Positions 1 through 5,759 of a stretch of DNA of 8,089 bases are shown here, one piece after another. Location: assembly GCA_023436945.1 (NCBI GenBank), contig JAEZHG010000025.1, forward strand, positions 1-8,089, given 5' to 3'. The translations under genes and the position numbers were made by a program. The notes below the pieces were generated by a model. That model saw nothing but the letters and a program-made list of their open reading frames with translations, did not search any database and had not been told where the DNA came from. Within the stretch, counting starts at the first letter, position 1. Each line of letters starts with the position of its first letter. The DNA is from Pseudomonadota bacterium. Its GTDB lineage: Bacteria; Pseudomonadota; Alphaproteobacteria; Caulobacterales; Caulobacteraceae.

Positions 1-29
1 CGCTTCAGTTGGTACAGGACCGGGTTCAT
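1..29 (-). CDS. 5' end of the next mra/dcw gene, probably FtsL-like (partial)
   Basis: Only the first nine codons are in the window, reading MNPVLYQLK, and the gene continues past the left edge. The ATG overlaps the rsmH stop in an ATGA arrangement, which points to translational coupling. In most dcw clusters the gene after rsmH encodes FtsL, a small bitopic division protein, and ftsI follows. The FtsL assignment rests on that position only; nine residues cannot identify a family. It could also be another small protein of the cluster. Confidence 0.5.
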
Positions 30-979
30 GCGCCCCTCCCCCATGCCGGAGCTTCCGTACGGATCGCCGCGCGCAGCTTAGCCGAGCGGGCGCGCGGATT
101 GACGGCGCTTTCTTCTTCGGTCGCGGCCTGCGCGCCCTTGAAGGCCAGCTTGAAGGTCGGCTTGCGGGTATCGACCGCAACCGGAGCATGACGCGAACCG
201 CCGGGCAGATTGCCGGTACGTTCGGTCAGGAAGTTCTTCACGATGCGGTCTTCCAGCGAGTGGAAGGTCACAACCACCAGACGACCGCCGGGGGCCAGCT
301 TGGCCTCGGCAGCGGCTAGACCGCGTTCCAGCTCGCCCAGTTCGTCATTTACCGCGATGCGTAGGGCTTGGAAGGTGCGCGTTGCCGGATGGATGGCCGC
401 GCCACGACGACCACCTAGAGCCTTTTCAATCACCTCGGCCAGATCAAGGGTGCGGGTGAAAGGCTGTTCGGCGCGGCGGCGCAGGATAGCCGAGGCCACG
501 CGGCCCGACTGACGCTCTTCGCCATAAAGCTTGATGATGTGGGCCAGCGGACCGTGGTCCCACGTGTTCACGATGTCGGCTGCGGTCTCGCCGGTGTCGG
601 CCATACGCATGTCCAGCGGGCCGTCACGCATGAAGGAGAAGCCGCGCTCGGCTTGGTCCAGTTGCATCGACGAGACGCCGATGTCGAACACCGCGCCATC
701 CAGCTTGGCCTTGCCGCTTTCCTCGAACGCGCTGTCCAGATCGCCGAACGGCGTGCGGATCAGTTGGAAGCGGTCGCCGAACTCGGCTTTGACAGCATCG
801 GCATGGACCTGAACGGTCGGGTCGCGGTCAAGGCCGATAACCTCTGCGCCAGTCGCGAGAATGGCGCGGGTGTATCCACCAGCGCCGAAGGTTGCATCAA
901 TGATCACATCGCCGGACTTGGCATCCAGCGCCGCCAGAACTTCGGGCAGCATGACGGACAGGTGAGGCTTCTCTGTCAT
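26..979 (-). CDS. rsmH: 16S rRNA (cytosine(1402)-N(4))-methyltransferase RsmH (MraW)
   Basis: RsmH uses S-adenosylmethionine to methylate N4 of C1402 in 16S rRNA, in the decoding centre of the 30S subunit. The 317-residue protein is normal length. Visible family motifs are [10 protein letters not shown] (about 28-37, SAM binding), GLDRDP (49-54), [19 protein letters not shown] (98-116), PLDMRM (121-126), [18 protein letters not shown] (197-214), [11 protein letters not shown] (238-248) and a C-terminal [13 protein letters not shown] chose the start at [11 protein letters not shown] because the family begins with this HxxVML segment. That ATG overlaps the mraZ stop as ATGA, while the longer frame upstream only reads through mraZ. 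A second ATGA overlap joins its stop to the next gene. It is therefore the middle gene of a coupled mraZ-rsmH-ftsL-like operon. I see no broken or missing motif. Confidence 0.98.
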   Translation of the reverse strand: MTEKPHLSVMLPEVLAALDAKSGDVIIDATFGAGGYTRAILATGAEVIGLDRDPTVQVHADAVKAEFGDRFQLIRTPFGDLDSAFEESGKAKLDGAVFDIGVSSMQLDQAERGFSFMRDGPLDMRMADTGETAADIVNTWDHGPLAHIIKLYGEERQSGRVASAILRRRAEQPFTRTLDLAEVIEKALGGRRGAAIHPATRTFQALRIAVNDELGELERGLAAAEAKLAPGGRLVVVTFHSLEDRIVKNFLTERTGNLPGGSRHAPVAVDTRKPTFKLAFKGAQAATEEESAVNPRARSAKLRAAIRTEAPAWGRGA

Positions 980-1452
980 TGAGCGCCCCCTGCCAGTTTC
1001 ATCTGGGCTTCCAGCTTGGCCTTGCCGATCTGTGCGAGGCCAGCCTTGGCCAGACGGCGCTGCTCGGCGCGGCGCTCCATCCACTTGGCTTTGGACCAGA
1101 TCTGGAAACGGTCGTTCAGACCGACAATCACCACATCGCCCGACAGCTCGGCCTCAAGGCAAAGGTGTTCCGGCAGGGTGATACGGCCGCCCGAGTCATA
1201 GGACAGGCGGACCTGCTCGCCCATGACCTGCCACTCCAGCGCCGAACGCTCCTCGGAGCCGAACGGCAGCGACTGGATCATCTCATTATAGACGGCGAAC
1301 AGCTGGTCACCACCGGCCTCAAGGCAGTCAGCTTCGATGGAGGGGAACAGGAAAATGCCGTGCTCGGCGCCGTTTTCAGCCGTGCGGAAGTCGCCCGGAA
1401 TGAGCAGGCGACGCTTAGCGTCCAATTGTTTCTCGTATGTCGAGAGAAACAC
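976..1452 (-). CDS. mraZ: Transcriptional regulator MraZ of the dcw operon
   Basis: MraZ is a DNA-binding protein of the SpoVT/AbrB swapped-hairpin fold that forms ring oligomers and regulates its own operon. Both family motifs are visible: [10 protein letters not shown] (about residues 10-19; the common form is DxKGR, so the glycine is arginine here) and DSGGRITLP (about 86-94). I chose the GTG at 1452 because the product then starts [15 protein letters not shown], in register with the usual MFxxxxxxxLDxKGR start, and GGGA lies six bases upstream. A TTG at 1464 in the same frame would add four residues (MGQG) and is the main alternative. The protein is 158 residues, within the family range. 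The gene heads the operon and overlaps rsmH by four bases. Five TGGG-type repeats about 90-130 bases upstream of the start are probable autoregulatory sites. Confidence 0.95.
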   Translation of the reverse strand: MFLSTYEKQLDAKRRLLIPGDFRTAENGAEHGIFLFPSIEADCLEAGGDQLFAVYNEMIQSLPFGSEERSALEWQVMGEQVRLSYDSGGRITLPEHLCLEAELSGDVVIVGLNDRFQIWSKAKWMERRAEQRRLAKAGLAQIGKAKLEAQMKLAGGAQ

Positions 1453-1541
1453 GCCCTGTCCCAATCGAGCCCGTCGGCCCGTCCCTGCGCTTCCGGCGAG
1501 CGTCGCATTAGGCGCGCCCTACAACCGTCCACTTCGGTTTC

Positions 1542-1586
1542 TGGGATACCATGGGATAAAATGGGCCTCAATGGGATGAAACGGGA
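1542..1586. promoter_or_regulatory. MraZ-box array: five TGGG repeats, 10-bp period
   Basis: On the plus strand TGGG starts at 1542, 1552, 1562 and 1572, and a variant CGGG starts at 1582; most copies continue with AT. The spacing is exactly 10 bp, so all copies face one side of the helix. MraZ of E. coli is known to bind TGGGN direct repeats separated by 5-nt spacers in front of mraZ, and this array has the same format with more copies. The array lies 90-134 bases upstream of the chosen mraZ start. The repeats read on the strand opposite to mraZ. The role is inferred from the match and the position. Confidence 0.85.
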
Positions 1587-1589
1587 TGT

Positions 1590-1900
1590 TTAACCTTCTT
1601 TTCATCTTGCCGGTGGACAAGACGACTGACCTAACAAGAACATACACAGAACAATCCACATGTGTATAAAGTGGAAAACTGTCGATATGTGTAGTTTCTA
1701 CAGATGTTTAGGCAGGCACACCCGAAATACAGCCACGTTTGGGGCCGTTGAGAGGCACCCTGCCCCATCAAGGTAAATAAAATTTCGATTTTCACGTTAC
1801 CCGATCCCATTTGCGGATCAGGAGCGCCAAATGCGGCCCATTTCGCCCCATGAATCGCCTGCGGTGGCGGTCGATCCCATTTTCTGAGGGCAGAGGTGAT
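1590..1900. other. Gene-free stretch between the mraZ regulatory region and rnpB
   Basis: I see no convincing protein or RNA gene here on either strand. It is more A+T-rich than the flanks and holds the DnaA-box-like group at 1640-1694, a short A/T hairpin (AAAAT-TTCG-ATTTT, about 1779-1792) and scattered CCCAT words. Two copies of CGATCCCATTT start at 1802 and 1872, exactly 70 bp apart. The mraZ promoter must lie in or near this stretch, or within the box array, but I could not find a clear -35/-10 pair. Confidence 0.6.
1640..1694. promoter_or_regulatory. Cluster of DnaA-box-like sequences upstream of the mra operon
   Basis: The minus strand at 1669-1661 reads TTATACACA, a perfect match to the DnaA consensus TTATNCACA. 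Close neighbours are ACATACACA (1640-1648), CAATCCACA (1652-1660, containing TCCACA), TTTTCCACT (minus strand, 1678-1670) and CTACACAT (minus strand, 1694-1687). Five near-matches in 55 bases stand out in a G+C-rich genome. DnaA acts as a cell-cycle transcription factor in Caulobacter, so a role in timing the division cluster is possible. Binding is inferred, and only one box is a full consensus match. Confidence 0.45.
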
Positions 1901-2276
1901 GTGCCAGACGGTCTATAAGCCGGGTTTTGTCCCGCCGAGGCGGTGACGATCATTCCTCTAGGCCACCCATTGCTGAGCGGCTCTCGCGACCTACCCGGAC
2001 GTCCGGGGCGGTGAACCCTGCGGGCGAACCCGCGCGACGTCCCTATTTGGTCTTGCTCCAGGCGAGGTTTACCTTGCCATCTTCGTTGCCGAAGACGCGG
2101 TGGGCTCTTACCCCACCCTTTCACCCTTACCCCGACAAGTCGGGGCGGTTTACTTTCTGTGGCACTGTCTCTCGGGTCACCCCGGGCGGGCGTTACCCGC
2201 CGCCTTTTCACCGTGGAGCCCGGACTTTCCTCGTCAGGGTCTAGGCCCTGCCGCGATCGCCCGACCGTCTGGCGCG
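1901..2276 (-). ncRNA. rnpB: RNase P RNA (bacterial type A)
   Basis: This is the catalytic RNA that removes the 5' leader from precursor tRNAs together with the protein RnpA. On the minus strand it carries the family's conserved blocks: GAGGAAAGTCCGGGCTCC near the 5' end, ACAGAAAGTAAACCGCC, GGTAAGGGTGAAAGGGTG, GAGGAATGATCG, and ACAAAACCCGGCTTATAG near the 3' end. Stem P1 closes the molecule with eleven perfect pairs: GCCAGACGGTC (2273-2263) with GACCGTCTGGC (1913-1903). The length of about 375 nt is typical. The ends are set from P1 and may be off by a few bases. Several open frames cross it on both strands; these are chance. Confidence 0.97.
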
Positions 2277-2281
2277 GTCCA

Positions 2282-2308
2282 AGTGCCGTTTTCCGGCACT
2301 CAGGTCAA
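2282..2308 (-). promoter_or_regulatory. Possible rnpB promoter with palindrome
   Basis: On the minus strand TTGACC (2308-2303) is a reasonable -35 hexamer, placed about 30 bases before the predicted 5' end of rnpB. No good -10 hexamer follows at 16-18 bp. Instead a perfect 7-bp dyad, AGTGCCG-N5-CGGCACT (2282-2300), covers the place where the -10 should be. It could be an operator, or just the spacer. The assignment rests on position and one hexamer. Confidence 0.3.
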
Positions 2309-2337
2309 TGAAAACTGTAGACATGTGCGATGCCGCA

Positions 2338-2430
2338 CTAGCGAACAGGGCTGTGCAGCAAGAGCCAAACGCAGAGCAGGTATGCGCGAGCAAGCATACG
2401 GTTACGAAAATTATTCTTTAAGTCGGACAT
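2338..2430 (-). CDS. Possible 30-residue membrane-type small protein
   Basis: A short open frame begins at ATG 2430 and ends at TAG 2340-2338. A clear GGGAG (2442-2438) lies seven bases upstream, better than the sites of several certain genes here. The product starts MSDLKNNFRNRMLARAY, followed by a hydrophobic run LLCVWLLL, and ends HSPVR: a basic N-terminal half and one short hydrophobic segment. I do not recognise it. Against it, the early codons (TTA, AAT, AAT, TTT) are A/T-ending, unlike neighbouring genes, and the hydrophobic run is short for a full membrane helix. It sits between the amidase gene and the rnpB promoter region. It may be chance. Confidence 0.28.
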   Translation of the reverse strand: MSDLKNNFRNRMLARAYLLCVWLLLHSPVR

Positions 2431-2481
2431 GGCCCGTCTCCCATAGAGAGCAAATAAGGGGCGATGGTCCTGCAAGTGCGG

Positions 2482-2500
2482 AATCGGCAACGCCGATTTT
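2482..2500. other. Small perfect hairpin followed by TT on the plus strand
   Basis: AATCGGC (2482-2488) and GCCGATT (2492-2498) form a 7-bp perfect stem with a 3-nt AAC loop; reading plus, a short T-run follows. It resembles a weak intrinsic terminator for plus-strand transcription, yet I see no plus-strand gene before it. It could mark a small RNA or stop antisense transcription. Confidence 0.25.
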
Positions 2501-2546
2501 GGCTCACCTTCAGAGATGTGGCTTAAAATATCAGAGAAAATAACTT

Positions 2547-2573
2547 CTGTTTTTCAGCACCTTAGAAAAACAG
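2547..2573 (-). terminator. Possible A/T-rich terminator hairpin downstream of the amidase gene
   Basis: CTGTTTTTC (2547-2555) and GAAAAACAG (2565-2573) are perfect 9-bp inverted arms around a 9-nt loop, 32 bases past the amidase stop. The stem is poor in G+C and no clean T-run follows, so it would be a weak intrinsic terminator. It could equally stabilise the 3' end of the mRNA. Confidence 0.35.
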
Positions 2574-2604
2574 GAAAAAATATCCACAGATTACAATATT
2601 TCTG

Positions 2605-3363
2605 TCAGTCGAGAACGCCCGTGACGCTCTCGACGCTGGCCAGTTGCAACAGGCCAACCAGTCGCGCGCGGGTCTCGCCATCGGCGATGCCGTCCACGCG
2701 ATCCTGACGCCAGTGACGCTGGAAAGCCTTCACGGTCAGGATGGTTTCCTCATCATATTCACCACCCGGCGCGATAGGATAGCCGAGGCGGTGCAGCCCC
2801 GAGCGCAGCACCAGCACACCAATGCCCGTGTCGCCCGCCTGTAGCGGCGCACCCAGAGCATGGATGCGGGCCAGAGCCGGCTCGAACCACATTCCGTGAC
2901 CTTCGCCTGCCAGTTGCTTCCATGGGAACAGCTCGCCCGGATCTTCCTTGCGGCTGGGGGCCATGTCGGAATGGGCGATGATACGGCTGTCAGGGATCGA
3001 CCAGCGCGAGCGGATATCGGCCACCAGCGCAATCACGGCATCAATTTGAGCTTGCGGGAACGGGCGATAGCCGAACTCATGTCCCGGATTGACGATCTCT
3101 ATACCGATGGAGGCACCGTTCACATCGTCAGTGCCCTGCCACGCGCCACGGCCTGCGTGCCATGCGCGGCGCTCCTCGGGCACCAGACGGAAGATACGGC
3201 CATCTTCCTCGACCAGATAATGGGACGAGACCTTGGCCTCGGGATCGCGCAGACGCTCCAGCGCCGCCTCGCCCGTTTCCATGCCGGTATAGTGAAGGAC
3301 CAGAATGTCAGGGAGAACCCGACGCTCGTCAAAATTCGGGGACGGGGCCTCGATGAACTCCAT
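2605..3363 (-). CDS. N-acetylmuramoyl-L-alanine amidase (AmpD/AmiD type, amidase_2 plus peptidoglycan-binding domain)
   Basis: The enzyme is expected to cut the amide bond between N-acetylmuramic acid and L-alanine in peptidoglycan or its fragments, using zinc. Numbered from MEFIEAP, the amidase_2 domain spans about residues 10-150. Probable zinc ligands are His24 (LVLHYTG), His131 (IIAHSDMAP) and Asp141 (SRKEDPGELFPW). Glu89 (IGIEIVNPG) and Lys139 match the usual active-site positions. A peptidoglycan-binding-1-like domain follows at about 172-238. I see no signal peptide or lipobox, which suggests a cytoplasmic recycling role like AmpD, although the binding domain is more typical of AmiD. 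I chose ATG 3363; a TTG at 3372 would add three residues. The small membrane protein gene ends 15 bases upstream, so the two are probably cotranscribed. The product is 252 residues. Confidence 0.9.
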   Translation of the reverse strand: MEFIEAPSPNFDERRVLPDILVLHYTGMETGEAALERLRDPEAKVSSHYLVEEDGRIFRLVPEERRAWHAGRGAWQGTDDVNGASIGIEIVNPGHEFGYRPFPQAQIDAVIALVADIRSRWSIPDSRIIAHSDMAPSRKEDPGELFPWKQLAGEGHGMWFEPALARIHALGAPLQAGDTGIGVLVLRSGLHRLGYPIAPGGEYDEETILTVKAFQRHWRQDRVDGIADGETRARLVGLLQLASVESVTGVLD

Positions 3364-3378
3364 AGTCGTCAAAAGGGC

Positions 3379-3711
3379 TTAGCGGCCCTCTTTCTCCCAG
3401 CCATAGGCAACCCAGGTGTCACCGACCTTTTGCGCGTCGATCACGCCTTCATCGGCGGCCTTTTGGGCCTTGCGCATCTGGCTGGCACGACGGGCACGCA
3501 GGGCAAAGCCCGCGAAGAACACCAGCACACCACCGATAATAGCGATCGTTGCCACGGCCGCTGCGGTCAGGATGGCCAGAATGGCACCGATCGTCACGGC
3601 CACTGCGGTTGCGATCAGACCACCAAGCCAGACGAACGGGGCAAGGATACCACCACCGGCGTTACGGCGGGTGGTGAAGCTGATCTGTGCAACCGGATCG
3701 GATTTGATCAT
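3379..3711 (-). CDS. Small two-helix membrane protein of unknown function
   Basis: I do not recognise this 110-residue protein. The N-terminal 20 residues are polar (MIKSDPVAQISFTTRRN). Residues about 22-44 and 47-70 are strongly hydrophobic and rich in Ala, Ile, Gly and Val, so two membrane helices with a tight turn are likely. A basic stretch RARRASQMRKAQKAADEG follows and the tail is soluble (WVAYGWEKEGR). The positive charge after the second helix suggests that both ends face the cytoplasm. I chose ATG 3711 because an AGAGG lies 11 bases upstream; a TTG at 3720 is too close to that site. The amidase gene follows after 15 bases, which suggests a shared transcript and perhaps an envelope role. 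Confidence 0.8.
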   Translation of the reverse strand: MIKSDPVAQISFTTRRNAGGGILAPFVWLGGLIATAVAVTIGAILAILTAAAVATIAIIGGVLVFFAGFALRARRASQMRKAQKAADEGVIDAQKVGDTWVAYGWEKEGR

Positions 3712-3755
3712 CGAACTCAAAACCTCTGTCAGCGTGGGGAGTAACGCTTGTGCCT

Positions 3756-3784
3756 AATGTCGGCTCACGAACCTGAACGGTCAA
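3756..3784 (-). promoter_or_regulatory. Possible promoter for the small membrane protein and amidase genes
   Basis: TTGACC (3784-3779) and GACATT (3761-3756) on the minus strand are separated by 17 bp, 45 bases before the ATG at 3711. The -35 is good but the -10 matches only three of six bases. The -35 lies inside the dyad at 3775-3820. Confidence 0.3.
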
Positions 3785-3820
3785 TGACCTGCGACATCAC
3801 AGACAGGTCACCAACCGTTC
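3775..3820 (-). other. Long stem-loop after sppA, 17-bp stem
   Basis: Plus-strand halves GAACGGT-CAA-TGACCTG (3775-3791) and CAGGTCA-CCA-ACCGTTC (3804-3820) face each other across a 12-nt loop. The three middle positions mismatch as plus-strand RNA. On the minus strand they become U-G, G-U and G-U pairs, giving one continuous 17-bp stem. That asymmetry suggests selection on a minus-strand RNA, meaning the 3' region of the sppA transcript, which ends 18 bases upstream. No T-run follows, so it is not a standard intrinsic terminator. It may also act as a DNA operator overlapping a -35-like TTGACC. Confidence 0.6.
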
Positions 3821-3837
3821 TTTGTTCACTCAGCGGT

Positions 3838-5631
3838 TCAAAAGACAGGTTGTTCCGAAAGAACAACATGGCCTTGCGAACGCAGGCGCTCGGTGCGGAC
3901 GCGGCCGATAACAGCCTCTGCGGCGGGGTCGCCCATGATGCTGCCGATACGAACCAGAGCCTGCGCGGCCTGACCAGAGGTGCCAAAGGCCGTAGCCAGT
4001 GCTTCCCATGGCGATTGCGGGGCCGGATAGTATTTGTAGTTCACGTTCTCGGCCGACGGGATTTCAGCCAGTTGGCGAGCCTTGGCGATAGCCTCGGTGA
4101 TACCGCCCAGTTCATCGACCAGACCCAGTTCATGGGCCTGAGCGCCCGTCCAGACACGGCCACGGGCGATTTCGCGAACGCGGTCGATCGGCAGCTTGCG
4201 GCCCGCCGCGACGCGCTGGACGAACTGTTCGTAGATCAGGTCCATCGAGGCCGAGACAGCGGCGCGTTCGGCCTGATTGAAGCCCTCGCGGGTGTTGTAG
4301 GCATCGGCGAACTCACCACCGACCGACAGACCGCGCGTATCGATACCGAAGCGTGCCAGTGCGTCGGCAAAGGCGACCTTGCCGCCATAGACGCCGATGG
4401 AGCCGGTCAGGGTCGAGGGCTGTGCCACGATCCAGTCGGCTTCGGAGCTGATCCAGTAACCGCCCGATGCGGCGTAGGACCCCATCGAGATGACTACAGG
4501 CTTACCCGCAGCCTTGGCTGCACGCAGCGCCGCCAGAATCTGTTCCGATGCATCAGGCGATCCGCCCGGCGAAGCAACGCGGAAGACGATGGCCTTCACG
4601 TCCTTGTCGTCCACGGCCTGATAGATGGCACGGGCCAGATCGTCCGAGCGGATTTCGGCCGAGGAGCCGAACGGCGAGGCGCTGCCGCCACGGCCCGTCA
4701 TGATGGCCCCCTCGCCGCCGACGATGGCGACAGCAGACTTGGCGTTGGAGCCGGAGTTCTTACGCAGACCCTTCATGCTGGCATATTCGCCGAACTTGAC
4801 GATCTTGGCGTCCTTGCCGGCCTTTTCGCGGGCGGCGGCCTCGGCCTCTTCGACCTGACCGATGCGGTCGACAAGCTTCAGCTCGACGGCGCGCTCCGAA
4901 GTATAGGGACCAGCCTCGATGACGGCCTTCAAGGCTTCCGGCGTCATGTCGCGGTCAGCCGCAATGGTGGCCAGCGCGTTGGAGTGCAGCGAGTTCATCC
5001 ACGCCAGCATCGCCTCGCGGTGGGCGGGCGTATAGTCGGACTGGGTAAACTCGTTGACGGCGTTCTTATATTCGTAGCGCTGCTCGAAGTCGGCCTTCAC
5101 GCCATAGCGTTGCAGGGCACGGCCAAGGAACATGCTCTCTGCCGCCAGACCCGTAGCCTGGAACGACGAGGTGTTCTGCATCCACAGTTCATCGGCGCTG
5201 GAGGCAACCATATAGGACGACACCACCGCACCCATCGGCATGAAGCCCTGCGAGTGGGCGATGACGGTCTTGCCCGACTTGCGGAAACGCTGGATCGCCT
5301 GACGGATCTCGTCGGCATAGGCTGGCGTCATGCCGCCTTCGGGGGCGCGTACCAGCAGGACCTTGACGCTGGAATCCTTCTCGGCCTGAGCCAGAGTGTC
5401 CACGATCTGCATCACCGAGGTGCCGCTGCCGAACATGGCAAACGGGTTGGTCGGTGTCTGGTCGGTCAGACCTTCGCGCAAGTCGAGTTCCAGAACGGTA
5501 TTGGACGGTGTGGTCGGCTTTGCAGCCCCCGCAGCCGCTGCCAGCAGGATCAGGCCGATGACCGGAAGAACAATGAAAAAGGTGACGAGACCGGCAAAGA
5601 CGCCGAGCATGGTCAGGAAGAACTGTTTCAT
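3838..5631 (-). CDS. sppA: Signal peptide peptidase SppA, 67K type
   Basis: SppA is a membrane-anchored serine protease that degrades cleaved signal peptides in the periplasm-facing membrane. The 597-residue protein has the tandem two-domain architecture of the long E. coli type. One N-terminal membrane anchor spans about residues 4-33. The first peptidase_S49 domain (about 45-260) provides the general-base lysine, Lys189 in EYKNAVNEF. The second domain (about 300-520) provides the nucleophile Ser389 in MGSYAASGGYW, followed by TLTGSIGVYGGK. Both catalytic residues are present. I chose ATG 5631 (MKQFFLTMLGVF) because the anchor follows at once. An in-frame ATG at 5691 would add 20 polar residues and lacks a good ribosome binding site, while 5631 has only a weak CGGA. 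A strong terminator separates it from the SIMPL gene upstream, so it should have its own promoter. Confidence 0.96.
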   Translation of the reverse strand: MKQFFLTMLGVFAGLVTFFIVLPVIGLILLAAAAGAAKPTTPSNTVLELDLREGLTDQTPTNPFAMFGSGTSVMQIVDTLAQAEKDSSVKVLLVRAPEGGMTPAYADEIRQAIQRFRKSGKTVIAHSQGFMPMGAVVSSYMVASSADELWMQNTSSFQATGLAAESMFLGRALQRYGVKADFEQRYEYKNAVNEFTQSDYTPAHREAMLAWMNSLHSNALATIAADRDMTPEALKAVIEAGPYTSERAVELKLVDRIGQVEEAEAAAREKAGKDAKIVKFGEYASMKGLRKNSGSNAKSAVAIVGGEGAIMTGRGGSASPFGSSAEIRSDDLARAIYQAVDDKDVKAIVFRVASPGGSPDASEQILAALRAAKAAGKPVVISMGSYAASGGYWISSEADWIVAQPSTLTGSIGVYGGKVAFADALARFGIDTRGLSVGGEFADAYNTREGFNQAERAAVSASMDLIYEQFVQRVAAGRKLPIDRVREIARGRVWTGAQAHELGLVDELGGITEAIAKARQLAEIPSAENVNYKYYPAPQSPWEALATAFGTSGQAAQALVRIGSIMGDPAAEAVIGRVRTERLRSQGHVVLSEQPVF

Positions 5632-5702
5632 AAAAGATCCGTCGTCAGCCCGCGCGGGCAAGAGTGGCAGGTCATTGCTGCCGTTAGACATGACATAAAG
5701 CA

Positions 5703-5734
5703 AACGCCGATGCCTTCTAAAAGGCACCGGCGTT
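5703..5734 (-). terminator. Intrinsic terminator after the SIMPL-domain gene
   Basis: Reading minus, AACGCCGGTGCCTT and AAGGCATCGGCGTT form a 14-bp stem (one G-U pair) with a TTAG loop, followed by the T-rich TGCTTTATG. It lies 25 bases past the SIMPL stop codon and before sppA. The stem is strong and G+C-rich; the T-run is interrupted. Confidence 0.8.
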
Positions 5735-5759
5735 ACAACTTTGTAATCCAGACTTGGGC

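Noticed and set aside
979..1593. Plus-strand open frame of 204 codons opposite mraZ
   Set aside because: It has no recognisable motif; MraZ on the other strand is certain.
1640..1694. Chromosome replication origin suggested by the DnaA-box-like cluster
   Set aside because: No origin-linked genes (dnaA, hemE, parAB) are nearby, and only one box is a perfect match, so a regulatory role is more likely.
1792..2543. Open frames crossing the RNase P RNA on both strands
   Set aside because: The sequence is explained by conserved RNase P blocks and stem P1; the predicted peptides are arginine- and proline-rich chance products.
2860..3744. Plus-strand open frame of 294 codons
   Set aside because: It is antisense to the amidase and small membrane protein genes and shows no family motif.
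5648..5659. Palindrome GCCCGCGCGGGC in the sppA leader
   Set aside because: It is a 12-bp G/C palindrome without a loop or repeat partner, likely by chance in G+C-rich DNA.
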